13,196 nucleotides of DNA, taken from the NCBI GenBank assembly GCA_934230685.1, contig CAKQFF010000036.1, positions 1 to 13,196 on the forward strand, written 5' to 3'. The notes beneath the pieces were generated by a model. That model was not told the origin of the DNA and ran no database searches. It saw only the letters and a program-made list of their open reading frames with translations. The number at the start of each line of letters is the position of its first letter. Position 1 is the stretch's first letter. The stretch is from an uncultured Prevotella sp. GTDB taxonomy: Bacteria; Bacteroidota; Bacteroidia; Bacteroidales; Bacteroidaceae. Positions 1 to 7,507 of the stretch are shown here, piece after piece. The translations under genes and the position numbers were made by a program.

Positions 1-922
1 CCATATTGACAACGATGAGGTGAAGGGACGTATCATTGGTCGTGAAGGTCGTAACATTCGTGCTCTTGAGGCTGCCACAGGTGTGGAGATTGTTGTTGAC
101 GATACTCCTGAGGCTATTGTTATCTCAGCCTTTGACCCAGTTCGTCGTGAGGTTTGCCGTCTTGCTCTTCATCAGCTTGTGGCTGACGGACGTATACATC
201 CAGCCCGCATCGAAGAGGTTGTGGCAAAGGTTAAGAAGCAGCTTGACAATGAAATTATCGAGACAGGTAAGCGCACTGCCATAGACCTTGGCATACATGG
301 TTTGCATCCTGAGCTTATCCGCATAATTGGTAAGATGAAGTATCGTTCTTCTTACGGTCAGAACTTGCTTCAGCATGCTCGTGAGACAGCCAACCTCTGT
401 GCTGTTATGGCAGCAGAGTTGGGCTTGAACCCAAAGAAGGCAAAGCGTGCAGGATTGTTGCATGATATTGGTAAGGTGCCTGATGAGGAGAGTGAACTTC
501 CGCACGCACTCTATGGTGCCAAGATTGCAGAGAAGTATAAGGAGAAGCCAGATATCTGCAATGCCATTGGTGCTCACCACGACGAGATGGAGATGAATAC
601 TCTTCTTGCTCCTATCGTACAGGTTTGCGATGCTATTTCTGGTGCACGTCCAGGCGCGCGCCGTGAGATTGTAGAAGCTTACATCAAGCGTCTTAATGAC
701 CTTGAGGCTATCGCAATGTCTTATCCTGGCGTAACAAAGACTTACGCTATACAGGCTGGTCGTGAGCTTCGTGTTATCGTTGGTGCCGACAAGATGGACG
801 ACAAGGAGACAGAGAAGCTCTCTGGCGAGATAGCCAACAAGATTCAAACTGAGATGACTTATCCGGGACAGGTTAAGATTACTGTTATCCGTGAGACTCG
901 CTCAGTGGCTTATGCTAAATAA
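1..922 (+). CDS. rny: Ribonuclease Y, 3' part (5' end outside window)
   Basis: The reading frame is open from the first base, so the N-terminal membrane anchor and coiled coil lie upstream and about 306 C-terminal residues are visible. RNase Y is a membrane-bound endoribonuclease that starts mRNA decay. The KH RNA-binding domain opens with the [10 protein letters not shown] motif (GxxG loop GREG). The HD phosphohydrolase domain follows: QHARETANL, then LLHDIGKV holding the metal-binding His-Asp pair, GAHHDE, and [15 protein letters not shown] with the last metal-binding Asp. All the catalytic residues of the family that should fall in this part are present, and the C-terminal sequence RSVAYAK is typical. 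The first in-window start-like codon (GTG at 20) is internal: the upstream in-frame codons read HIDNDE, which continues the family alignment. It stops at TAA 920-922, just before a strong terminator. Seen: motifs. Known: family function. Confidence 0.97.
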   Translation, partial: HIDNDEVKGRIIGREGRNIRALEAATGVEIVVDDTPEAIVISAFDPVRREVCRLALHQLVADGRIHPARIEEVVAKVKKQLDNEIIETGKRTAIDLGIHGLHPELIRIIGKMKYRSSYGQNLLQHARETANLCAVMAAELGLNPKKAKRAGLLHDIGKVPDEESELPHALYGAKIAEKYKEKPDICNAIGAHHDEMEMNTLLAPIVQVCDAISGARPGARREIVEAYIKRLNDLEAIAMSYPGVTKTYAIQAGRELRVIVGADKMDDKETEKLSGEIANKIQTEMTYPGQVKITVIRETRSVAYAK

Positions 923-930
923 ATCATATA

Positions 931-972
931 ATCCCCGGAAGGCTTTAGTGCTTTCCGGGGATTTTATTTTTT
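931..972 (+). terminator. Rho-independent terminator of rny
   Basis: A perfect 10-bp stem pairs ATCCCCGGAA (931-940) with TTCCGGGGAT (953-962). A G-C and a G-U pair extend it inward, leaving an 8-base loop. The T-rich tail TTTTATTTTTT follows directly. The hairpin begins 8 bases after the rny stop. Confidence 0.93.
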
Positions 973-998
973 GTTTCGGGAATAATGTAGTAACTTTG
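970..998 (+). promoter_or_regulatory. Bacteroidota-type promoter for the 1042 gene
   Basis: The -7 element TAACTTTG (991-998) matches the Bacteroidota consensus TAnnTTTG. A TTTG at 970-973 could be the -33 element, but the 17-base spacer is shorter than the usual 19-21. Transcription should start near 1003-1006, leaving a leader of about 38 bases. The TTTG lies in the T-tail of the rny terminator, so the two signals overlap. Confidence 0.65.
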
Positions 999-1041
999 CA
1001 GACATATTGACAAAAGAGTTATACTATATATAGAATAGCAG

Positions 1042-2025
1042 ATGAAAAGAAGATTATTTAGTTTTGTAGGCTTAGCTATGTTCTCGTTGGCTATGTTGGC
1101 TCAGCAGACAAGTTATAAAGAAGGATTAGTGGATAGCAAAATCCTTAATCACATGGATATTGCTGTTACAGGTGGTTCTACGGGTGTTGGCTTAGAACTG
1201 TCAATGCCTATTGGTAATAGTGTCACAGTGCGCTCAGGCTTTACTTTTGTGCCGAGTATCTTTAATGATATGACTATGGGCATTCAGATTGGTGATGATA
1301 AATTGTCGCAGGCTGAGCAGAACAAGAAGTTTGAGAAGATGGCGAGTTTTGTTGAAGGTTTCATGGGCACCAAGATAGACCAAAACATACAGATGCGACG
1401 TATACCTAATTTCAATAACTTCAAATTTCTTGTTGATGTGCATCCGCTGCGTAATAAGAATTGGTTTGTTACAGGTGGATTCTATTGGGGACCGACAACC
1501 ATTGCACGTGCAGAGAATGCTGCCATTGATGGTACATCGCTTGTGGGTGTGGCAATGTATAATAAATTATATGACGCTGCCGTAAATGACGAGCCTTTAT
1601 ATGATAATGTGTATCTTGACCCGGAAATTGCTGCCAAGTTTATCAGAAATGGTAAAATGAGTGTGCATTTGGGAGATTTTAAGGATACAGAAAGAAATAG
1701 GAAGAATGGAAGAACTGGTGGCTATCGTCTTGTTCCTGATGAGAACAACATGATAAAGTGCAAACTTAATGTCAACAGTTTCCGTCCATATATAGGCTTT
1801 GGTTATGGTGGCAGAATAGTCAAGAATTCAGATATGTATCATGTGTATGTGAATTGTGGTGCGATGTTCTGGGGTGGCACTCCTAAACTCTATACCCATG
1901 ATGGTGTAGACTTGATAAATGATGTTGAGAATATTGGTGGAAGTGTTGGTGATAATGTCAGATTCTTCAAGAAATTCAAGTTCTTCCCTGTGCTTGAGTT
2001 GCGTTTAGCGCATAAGATATTCTAA
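1042..2025 (+). CDS. Exported protein, probable outer-membrane beta-barrel, function unknown
   Basis: I do not recognise a named family in this 327-residue protein. It starts with a signal peptide: MKRR, a hydrophobic stretch to about residue 19, then LAQQ, with cleavage likely before a Gln as is common in this phylum. After that come alternating hydrophobic and polar runs rich in Gly and aromatics, for example the stretches around SVTVRSGFTFVPS, FLVDVHPL, WFVTGGFYWG and FRPYIGFGYGGR. The protein ends with LELRLAHKIF. A C-terminal Phe closing a final beta strand is typical of outer-membrane barrels. There is no lipobox and no OmpA domain. It appears to be transcribed alone, from the promoter at 970-998 to the hairpin at 2034-2058. 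Signal peptide and strand pattern are seen; the outer-membrane location is inferred. Confidence 0.8.
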   Translation: MKRRLFSFVGLAMFSLAMLAQQTSYKEGLVDSKILNHMDIAVTGGSTGVGLELSMPIGNSVTVRSGFTFVPSIFNDMTMGIQIGDDKLSQAEQNKKFEKMASFVEGFMGTKIDQNIQMRRIPNFNNFKFLVDVHPLRNKNWFVTGGFYWGPTTIARAENAAIDGTSLVGVAMYNKLYDAAVNDEPLYDNVYLDPEIAAKFIRNGKMSVHLGDFKDTERNRKNGRTGGYRLVPDENNMIKCKLNVNSFRPYIGFGYGGRIVKNSDMYHVYVNCGAMFWGGTPKLYTHDGVDLINDVENIGGSVGDNVRFFKKFKFFPVLELRLAHKIF

Positions 2026-2033
2026 ATAAAATT

Positions 2034-2058
2034 AGGTCGAGCGGCTTTCGCTCGACCT
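2034..2058. terminator. Shared hairpin between convergent genes
   Basis: AGGTCGAGCG (2034-2043) pairs perfectly with CGCTCGACCT (2049-2058) around a 5-base loop. It lies between a plus-strand gene ending at 2025 and a minus-strand gene ending at 2075. On the minus strand it is followed by AATTTTATTT, a usable U-tract. On the plus strand the tail is only TATATAAG, so termination there is probably weaker. Confidence 0.85.
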
Positions 2059-2074
2059 TATATAAGATCAATAA

Positions 2075-3274
2075 TTAATCTACTACCACCTTCTTGCCTT
2101 TGAACACATATATGCCCTTAGCAAGACCTTCTGTAGATGTAGCGTTCTTGCGAACTACAATACCATTGAGGTTGTAGATGTTAGCTGTCCTATTATTGCC
2201 TGCAACAGTAACACCGTTGATTCCAGTAGTTTCAAATTCTTCTTCGCTTACAACCTTTATAGATTTGGCTGCACCTTCCGTCACATTTAGATAGAAGGAG
2301 TTGTGAGGGATGGTGTTTTTATAGGTGTAGTCGTCGTCTTTGTATGAGCCAGGGTTAATACATACTTCTATATACGACAGTAGGTCGGTTGATGTGTTTA
2401 ATACAAGTTTTCCATCCTCCGCATTGAGAGTGCGCATAGTTGGTTCTTTGAATACAACAGAATTGTAATGTCCTGTGTATTTATTGCCTACGCTGAACAT
2501 TACACCAGTAAGCCTGTTTCCGGAAATCGCTTTTGCTTTGTTGTCAAGTGGCTCAATCTTATTGTTGCTCGCATCTTTGGATGAACACTCTATGTATACA
2601 GGAGTGTTAGCAGGAATAGTGCCTGTAATTTCCTTATATGCGGCATAGCCATCCTTTTCATTGACCTTAGACACGTAGTATGCCTTCATGTCGGCAGAAG
2701 ATAGCTTATAGTCAAATCCTGTATAGAAGGCTGCATAGTATTTGCCGTTAGCTTCTATGTTTGGAGTGATGCCAATAAAGTTGTCGCTACTGGTTGATAC
2801 GGGTATAATCTCCCAGTCTCTTTCGTCTTCCTTGTAGCCATTTGTGATTACCCAACTGTTGTCGTTTTGGCTGTATTTGTCTGCAAGATAGAGTGTTGCG
2901 CCAGATCTTGTTTGGTAAGCACGATAGGCTCCTTTCTTGTATATTGAATCAATAATCTTGACATAGTAATTTATCATACTGTACATGTCAGCTCCCTGAG
3001 CCAATATATTGTATTCGTTACCATTAATCTTCTTGATGTAGAAGACAGAACCTGGATCTGAGATAATGTCACTTTTGTTTTTTCTCGTTTCAAGAGCAGC
3101 TGTCTCGGCTTCTGTGGCATTGTAGTCGATACCCTTGCTATGATTGTCGCAAAGGGTCATATATCTTCCTGTTATAGCATTTTTAATGCGATAATAGCCA
3201 TCACCGTTGATCTGTGCATTTATTGGCAACATTGCCATACATGCAAGTGCCAATGTTGTTAATTGCTTCTTCAT
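2075..3274 (-). CDS. Secreted protein with C-terminal sorting-like signature (possible T9SS cargo)
   Basis: This is a 399-residue exported protein. The signal peptide runs from MKKQ through a hydrophobic core to INAQ, with cleavage probably after Ala20. Residues 25-45 (GDGYYRIKNAITGRYMTLCD) resemble the opening of beta-trefoil, ricin-like modules. Residues about 175-230 (KYYAAFYTGFDYKLSS... IPANTPVYIE) look like a beta-rich module common in secreted Bacteroidales proteins. The last 36 residues, from ANIYNLNG to LAKGIYVFKGKKVVVD, match the pattern of the type A C-terminal sorting domain: a short strand, the turn LNG, then KGIY and GKKV. That suggests secretion through the type IX system and surface attachment or release, if the host has that system. 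No catalytic motif is visible. It lies downstream of the OmpA-like gene, after two hairpins, with no convincing promoter of its own. Domain resemblances come from memory; the function is unknown. Confidence 0.8.
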   Translation of the reverse strand: MKKQLTTLALACMAMLPINAQINGDGYYRIKNAITGRYMTLCDNHSKGIDYNATEAETAALETRKNKSDIISDPGSVFYIKKINGNEYNILAQGADMYSMINYYVKIIDSIYKKGAYRAYQTRSGATLYLADKYSQNDNSWVITNGYKEDERDWEIIPVSTSSDNFIGITPNIEANGKYYAAFYTGFDYKLSSADMKAYYVSKVNEKDGYAAYKEITGTIPANTPVYIECSSKDASNNKIEPLDNKAKAISGNRLTGVMFSVGNKYTGHYNSVVFKEPTMRTLNAEDGKLVLNTSTDLLSYIEVCINPGSYKDDDYTYKNTIPHNSFYLNVTEGAAKSIKVVSEEEFETTGINGVTVAGNNRTANIYNLNGIVVRKNATSTEGLAKGIYVFKGKKVVVD

Positions 3275-3295
3275 TTTTTTATGTTTGTGTTAAAT

Positions 3296-3355
3296 ACAAA
3301 AAATAACCAACCCTTTATAAGCTTTATCAGATGATAAGGATAAAGAGTTGGTTAT
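3296..3355 (-). terminator. Terminator downstream of the OmpA-like gene
   Basis: ATAACCAACCCTTTAT (3303-3318) pairs with ATAAAGAGTTGGTTAT (3340-3355) with a single mismatch. The loop can pair further through TTATC and GATAA. On the minus strand the hairpin runs into TTTTTGTATTT, a good U-tract. It ends only about 25 bases before the start codon of the next minus-strand gene, so it could also act as an attenuator for that gene. Confidence 0.8.
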
Positions 3356-3386
3356 ATTATTGGTTATTATTTATCTATTGTCTTTG

Positions 3387-3409
3387 ATGCAATGTGTTAT
3401 ACATTGCAT
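3387..3409 (-). other. Short hairpin at the stop codon of the OmpA-like gene
   Basis: ATGCAATGT (3387-3395) and ACATTGCAT (3401-3409) form a perfect 9-bp inverted repeat with a 5-base loop. It overlaps the last base of the OmpA-like stop codon. There is no T-tract after it on the minus strand. It may protect the mRNA 3' end, or it may be incidental. Confidence 0.5.
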
Positions 3410-4554
3410 TACTTGGCAATACAGATAGTTACACGGTTGTCGTCGTTGTTGCTGAATGGTTGAATGGTAGAACCCTTAGAGTCGGTAACAATGCGGCTCT
3501 TTGCAATGCCGTTGTCAACAAGGGCCTTTGTCACGGTCTTGGCACGCTGGGCAGCAATGCGACGGTTGATAGCGGCACTACCGGTACCCTTGTCGGCATA
3601 ACCAGTAACAATCACGCGAGCAGATGGATTCTCCTTGAGATATTCCACAATTTCGTCAATCTTGCGCTGCTCATTATTTCTGATGTTGGATTTGCCAATG
3701 GTGAAGAATACATCGCGACGGATGCCGTTCTCCTTAGCGTACTGCTTCTTGAAGCTTTCGTTGTCCTGCTGTGTTGTAGGAGCAGGTACCTGCTTCTCAA
3801 CAATACGCTCAATAACGCGCTCTATTGGAGCTGGCTCCTCAACATTGCGTGTAGAGTGGGTCTTGCCGAGAGCTACATTCACGCCAACGAGTCCGTTGAA
3901 ATACCAGTCGGCATTGCCTGCCTTCTTTGAATTGTACTTGTCGTTAAGAGTGTTGGCAGAAACCTCAAGACCGAGTTTTACGCGATCGCTTACGCGGAAA
4001 TCAACCATTGCACCTACACGGCCAGCAAGGCGAACCTTAGAGCCATCCCATGCGTATGCCAATGGATTTCTGTCGTATACAATCTTGTCCTTATTGGCAG
4101 CGAGAACAGATGCTCTAACGTCATTAGCCTCGTCGTTGCCCCAAGCAATGTTAGCACCAACACCACCAAACACACTCACGTTAATAAGACGGTTGGGGTC
4201 GTACTTGCAGAAAAGGTTGGTAAGGTTGAATGTTGCGTCAACCATAGGAGCTGCGTAGTTCCATTTCCACTTCTTTGTGCCAATGCCAGCAAATTTCTCA
4301 CCAGTCTTGCTCTGATAGAAGTTTACAGAGAAACGGGCACCAATAACCTTATTGAAGTTGTAACCCATGCCAACCTGGAAGTTAGGAGAGAGGAGAGATC
4401 CGAAATCAACCTCGCCAAGAGTCTCCTGAACACCACTCTGAACCTGGAAGTAGGCGTGTGGTTCGAAAACCTCTTCTGTCTTAGTCTCCTGAGCAGCTAC
4501 TGTTGAGCAGCCCATTGCGACCATACTTGACAGTAATATATTTCTCAGTTTCAT
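3409..4554 (-). CDS. OmpA-family outer membrane protein
   Basis: This 381-residue protein probably links the outer membrane to peptidoglycan. A signal peptide ends at about Ala21 (TVAA|QETK). Residues about 30-235 alternate like beta strands and are rich in Gly and aromatics (VGMGYNFNKVIGARFSVNFY, VFGGVGANIAWG), consistent with an N-terminal eight-strand barrel. A Pro-containing linker follows at about 240-262. The OmpA C-terminal domain begins near residue 282 with VFFTIGKSNI. The peptidoglycan-binding signature is TGYADKGTG followed by NRRIAAQRA, with Asp321 and Arg337 at the expected spacing for diaminopimelate contact. Cys16 sits near a poor lipobox (AMGC), but the VAA|Q site makes a soluble-type signal peptide more likely. 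The gene lies 91 bases after the coiled-coil lipoprotein gene on the same strand, with a hairpin in the gap. I see no TAnnTTTG promoter directly upstream, so some readthrough from the lipoprotein gene is possible. Confidence 0.93.
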   Translation of the reverse strand: MKLRNILLSSMVAMGCSTVAAQETKTEEVFEPHAYFQVQSGVQETLGEVDFGSLLSPNFQVGMGYNFNKVIGARFSVNFYQSKTGEKFAGIGTKKWKWNYAAPMVDATFNLTNLFCKYDPNRLINVSVFGGVGANIAWGNDEANDVRASVLAANKDKIVYDRNPLAYAWDGSKVRLAGRVGAMVDFRVSDRVKLGLEVSANTLNDKYNSKKAGNADWYFNGLVGVNVALGKTHSTRNVEEPAPIERVIERIVEKQVPAPTTQQDNESFKKQYAKENGIRRDVFFTIGKSNIRNNEQRKIDEIVEYLKENPSARVIVTGYADKGTGSAAINRRIAAQRAKTVTKALVDNGIAKSRIVTDSKGSTIQPFSNNDDNRVTICIAK

Positions 4555-4575
4555 AATATTTTTAATTTAAAATGG

Positions 4576-4626
4576 TAAAAATCTTCATGAGAGTTGTCCT
4601 CCGGTAGAGGACGAACAACTCTCATG
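4576..4626 (-). terminator. Terminator downstream of the coiled-coil lipoprotein gene
   Basis: A perfect 12-bp stem pairs CATGAGAGTTGT (4586-4597) with ACAACTCTCATG (4615-4626). The inner pair CCTC/GAGG (4598-4601 and 4607-4610) extends it past a 4-base bulge. On the minus strand it is followed by AAGATTTTTACC, a short U-tract. It lies in the 91-base gap between the lipoprotein and OmpA-like genes and may be a partial terminator. Confidence 0.8.
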
Positions 4627-4645
4627 TTATTCAATATTCAACAAA

Positions 4646-7033
4646 CTATTCAATAACCTTAACGTAGAAGGTCTTTGATACAGTCTTGCCAGAGTAGTCA
4701 ACTGCCTCGTAAGTAATGCCGTATGTACCAGGAACTGTAGCCTCGAAGCCAATCTTATAGGTATTGCCGTCGATAACCTGATTCAAGTTCATACCTGTAG
4801 CCTTTGCACCAGCAGGAGCAGAAGTTACGTGTACATACTTCTTATAAGCAGGAGCAAGAAGCTCTGCTGTGTATGAAGTAGCGATGAATGTAGTTGAAGC
4901 CTTACCGCCATCCAACTTCAGATATACAGCACCAACTTTTTCTGTTGGCAGTATATTCCAAGATCCACTCTGTGTAGTATACAACATAGTAGGCTGGAGG
5001 TATGAGTTCGGATGGTGTAGACGATACTCAAATCTATCAATTAAGTTGTCGAATCTCTTAGCCCAACCATTGAAACGATCAATAGCACTATTTGCGCTAC
5101 CAACCATGTTCTCAATCTGCTTGTTCACTTCGTCAATAATTCTTCTGAACTCGTCTCTATCAATGGTAATCAAGAGATCTTCACCAACGACCTCAACATT
5201 TTCAGCTACAAACTCTACATTTGTAACATTACCATTCTCATCCTTTGTAACTACTACTACCTTCTTGCCGTCCTTCTCTTTTACAGTTACATCCTTTCCG
5301 TTTGGAATAGTGATAGTAACATCCTTAATTCTTGAAGGATCAATTGGATCGTAATTAAGCGTATATTGCTTCAAGTTCAATCTTTCCTCAAGTGAAGGGA
5401 TTGATGGAAGGTCATCATATGATATACCATCTTTATAGAAATCGTAAGACAGAGGGTTGATTGCTGTAGCAGCAAGGTTCAATTCTGAAATTGTAGACTT
5501 TTCTACCCATTCACCCTTATCGTTCTTAATCTTCCAAGTAGCCTTGACTGCATAGCGTGTAAGACGGTTGTTGAAAACACTCTCTATTGAAGAAACGATA
5601 TCACCTACGTTGAGACTGTTTTTCTTTCTATCCCTAAGCTTGTCGAGTACATTCTTAGCGGCAGCTTTTAATTCAGCAGCGTCTGCATTTGTCCATGTCT
5701 TTGCCTTGTTGATGTTTTCTTCGTCAAGTTTTACCTGTAAAGCATAGAAGCCGTTGGAGTTTGTGGCAACGCGTGAGACACCGAACTTCAGAACACGGTC
5801 AGTGTTAACAATATTGAGGCTGAATGGAGCCTCATTGCCCTGGCTGTCAACAAGCTTGAATGTGATTCCGCTTGGATCAACATTAACTGGGTTTACGTTG
5901 ATAAAGATAAGACCTGAGTTAGACTCTGAGTCGCTGAGCAATGGACCTCCATGCTCGCTTACAACTGTTCCATCGCTGAATGCAATATGAGAATTTGCCT
6001 TACCATAGTAAGCACCAAGTACATTCATTGATACGCCAAACGGAGTGCTAACATATCCTGTAATAGGACTCTCAGAACCCTGAACAATCACGCCGGTAAC
6101 GAGACGGTTGAATGTGTCGTTAAGCTGAGCGATGAGATTCTTGTAATTGTTCTCAATAGTTGTGAAACGGTTGTCAATGCCAGAATTGTTGTACCATTCG
6201 TTAATTGTACCGAGTGTAAGATTCTCAAGGTCGTCCTTAGAAACGTATTTCTCTGCTACCTCATTAAGAATGTCGTTCTTTGTGGTCTCAATCAAAGTTC
6301 TCAACTCTGTATCGAGAGCATTTGCCTTCTGGAGAGCTTCGTCAGCAATGCCTTTTGCTGTGATAATGTCACTCTTAGCCTGCTCAAGATCGTTAGAGAG
6401 GTTAGGAATAGTTACGTTGTTAAGCTTGTTGTAATCCTCCTTGAGCTGATCGATGTCGATTCTGTTGTTTTTAACCTTCTCCTCCAAATCGTCGAGACGG
6501 ATAGAGTCTGATTGAGCAAGAGTCAAAGCCATCTTAACAGAGTCGGTCAATGCCTTGGTCTTCTCTGTCCATCCTGCTGTTGCGTTATTGAAATCTCTCT
6601 GGAGATCGTCGAGCTGCTTCTTCATACCAGCGTCACCATTCTCACCATAGATTTCAACGAGAAGTTTATGAACAGCGTCTGACTTAGCGATAGCTTCGTT
6701 CAATGCACTGTTCTCCTTGAGCAATTCGGCGATGACAGCATCAATAGCGCTCTGGTTGAGAGCTGCCTTGTTCTCGTCGATTGTCTTCTGGATGAGTTCT
6801 TTCATCGCAGCCTCTGTGCAATTGCACTGCTTGATGTTGGCAAGTTTGTTGTTAATGTCAGCAAGGTCCTTCTTCTGCTGCTCAATAATCTCAGCAAACT
6901 TCTTGTTCACCTGGTCATTGATGTCATTGTAGACACCATCACTGTCGTAATCTTTACAAGAAACGAAAGTAGTTGCTCCACTCAGCATAAGTGCTGAAAC
7001 GAGCAAGATGTTAGTTAGGCTTCTTTTTTTCAT
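4646..7033 (-). CDS. Large coiled-coil surface lipoprotein with C-terminal Ig-like region
   Basis: This 795-residue protein carries a lipoprotein signal peptide ending FVSC, with Cys26 as the lipid site. The next residues, KDYDSD, are acidic and resemble the export signals that send Bacteroidota lipoproteins to the cell surface. Residues about 35-310 are long heptad-like helices rich in Asp, Glu, Lys, Leu and Asn, consistent with an extended coiled coil. They are broken by a C-N-C pair (Cys70, Cys72). Residues about 312-345 (VTGVIVQGSESP, PFGVSMNVLGAYYG) mark a change to beta-rich sequence. Residues 560-625 are rich in Val, Lys and Asp (VTITIPNGKDVTVKEKDGKK). The last 85 residues, ending in PGTYGITYEAVDYSGKTVSKTFYVKVIE, look like an Ig-like or PKD-like strand domain. 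Similar SCKDYD-starting coiled-coil lipoproteins are common in Bacteroidales; some are named for a PL29-lyase N-terminal domain, but I see no lyase active site here. The role is unknown; a surface stalk or envelope spacer is inference. Confidence 0.85.
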   Translation of the reverse strand: MKKRSLTNILLVSALMLSGATTFVSCKDYDSDGVYNDINDQVNKKFAEIIEQQKKDLADINNKLANIKQCNCTEAAMKELIQKTIDENKAALNQSAIDAVIAELLKENSALNEAIAKSDAVHKLLVEIYGENGDAGMKKQLDDLQRDFNNATAGWTEKTKALTDSVKMALTLAQSDSIRLDDLEEKVKNNRIDIDQLKEDYNKLNNVTIPNLSNDLEQAKSDIITAKGIADEALQKANALDTELRTLIETTKNDILNEVAEKYVSKDDLENLTLGTINEWYNNSGIDNRFTTIENNYKNLIAQLNDTFNRLVTGVIVQGSESPITGYVSTPFGVSMNVLGAYYGKANSHIAFSDGTVVSEHGGPLLSDSESNSGLIFINVNPVNVDPSGITFKLVDSQGNEAPFSLNIVNTDRVLKFGVSRVATNSNGFYALQVKLDEENINKAKTWTNADAAELKAAAKNVLDKLRDRKKNSLNVGDIVSSIESVFNNRLTRYAVKATWKIKNDKGEWVEKSTISELNLAATAINPLSYDFYKDGISYDDLPSIPSLEERLNLKQYTLNYDPIDPSRIKDVTITIPNGKDVTVKEKDGKKVVVVTKDENGNVTNVEFVAENVEVVGEDLLITIDRDEFRRIIDEVNKQIENMVGSANSAIDRFNGWAKRFDNLIDRFEYRLHHPNSYLQPTMLYTTQSGSWNILPTEKVGAVYLKLDGGKASTTFIATSYTAELLAPAYKKYVHVTSAPAGAKATGMNLNQVIDGNTYKIGFEATVPGTYGITYEAVDYSGKTVSKTFYVKVIE

Positions 7034-7221
7034 TTTCTTATTGTTTAATTAAACTTGTTTGTTCTATTTCCTTACCGGTAATCCTTAAGTTTGTCTTCCA
7101 CTTGCGAATGGCATATGGATATAGTTCCTAACACTTTTTTCTTGTATGAGGATACTAAGTAGTTGTTGCGTTGTTTCACAATGGAATACATTCTAAATGG
7201 TTCCTTTTATATGCTTATTTG

Positions 7222-7257
7222 CAAAGTTATGCTTTTTTTTTGTTATGAGTATAAAAA
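7222..7257 (-). promoter_or_regulatory. Probable promoter of the coiled-coil lipoprotein gene
   Basis: Read on the minus strand, TAACTTTG occupies 7229-7222, a perfect TAnnTTTG -7 element identical in sequence to two others in this window. No clean TTTG lies 19-21 bases upstream. The nearest candidate is a T-run opposite 7253-7258. The spacer contains a run of nine A (plus-strand T at 7233-7241). Transcription would start near 7215, giving a leader of about 180 bases. Confidence 0.55.
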
Positions 7258-7426
7258 AGTTGGGAAAAATCTTCTTTCTTTATGTTTTTGTATTAAAAAA
7301 CAGCATTTTAGACCATGTTTCCGCTTGATTTTAACAAATGTTGGGATGCGAAAGGATAATTGGCTAATGTGATTCACTTATATAAAATAGGTGTAATGTC
7401 TGATAGATATATAAACATAATAGTGT

Positions 7427-7482
7427 TTTATAAAAGGTGTGCCAAAACAGTTAAAATACCGTTTGTTTTAACACACCTTTTT
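7427..7482 (-). terminator. Terminator of ansA
   Basis: AAAAGGTGTG (7432-7441) pairs with CACACCTTTT (7472-7481). A competing or inner pairing joins GTTAAAA (7450-7456) with TTTTAAC (7466-7472). On the minus strand the stem ends in CACACCTTTTATAAAA, a short U-tract. The hairpin starts about 26 bases after the ansA stop. On the plus strand it also ends in five T, but no plus-strand gene precedes it. Confidence 0.75.
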
Positions 7483-7507
7483 GAGCATGGATTTTTCAGA
7501 AATATGT

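Larger units (their letters stand above)
7034..7507. other. 474-base AT-rich intergenic region
   Basis: This gap separates two minus-strand genes. It holds the leader and promoter-like site of the lipoprotein gene (left half) and the ansA terminator (7427-7482). Two perfect 10-base palindromes lie in the leader: TTTAATTAAA (7044-7053) and TTACCGGTAA (7072-7081). A 69-codon plus-strand open frame (7163-7372) has no family resemblance and low-complexity composition, so I do not call it a gene. Confidence 0.6.

Noticed and set aside
125..847. 240-codon minus-strand open frame
   Set aside because: It lies opposite the well-conserved rny coding sequence and has no family resemblance; its translation is a Cys- and Leu-rich antisense shadow.
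3394..3930. 178-codon plus-strand open frame
   Set aside because: Antisense to the OmpA-like gene, whose domain motifs are intact. No start signal and no recognisable product.
3635..4258. 207-codon plus-strand open frame
   Set aside because: Also antisense to the OmpA-like gene; composition typical of a shadow frame.
3409..4554. OmpA-like protein considered as a lipoprotein through Cys16
   Set aside because: The lipobox AMGC is weak, and a normal signal peptidase site (VAA before Gln22) lies just downstream, as in the neighbouring exported proteins.
7163..7372. 69-codon plus-strand open frame in the gap
   Set aside because: Low-complexity, aromatic-rich product with no ribosome site, and it covers the minus-strand promoter. 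Not supported as a gene.
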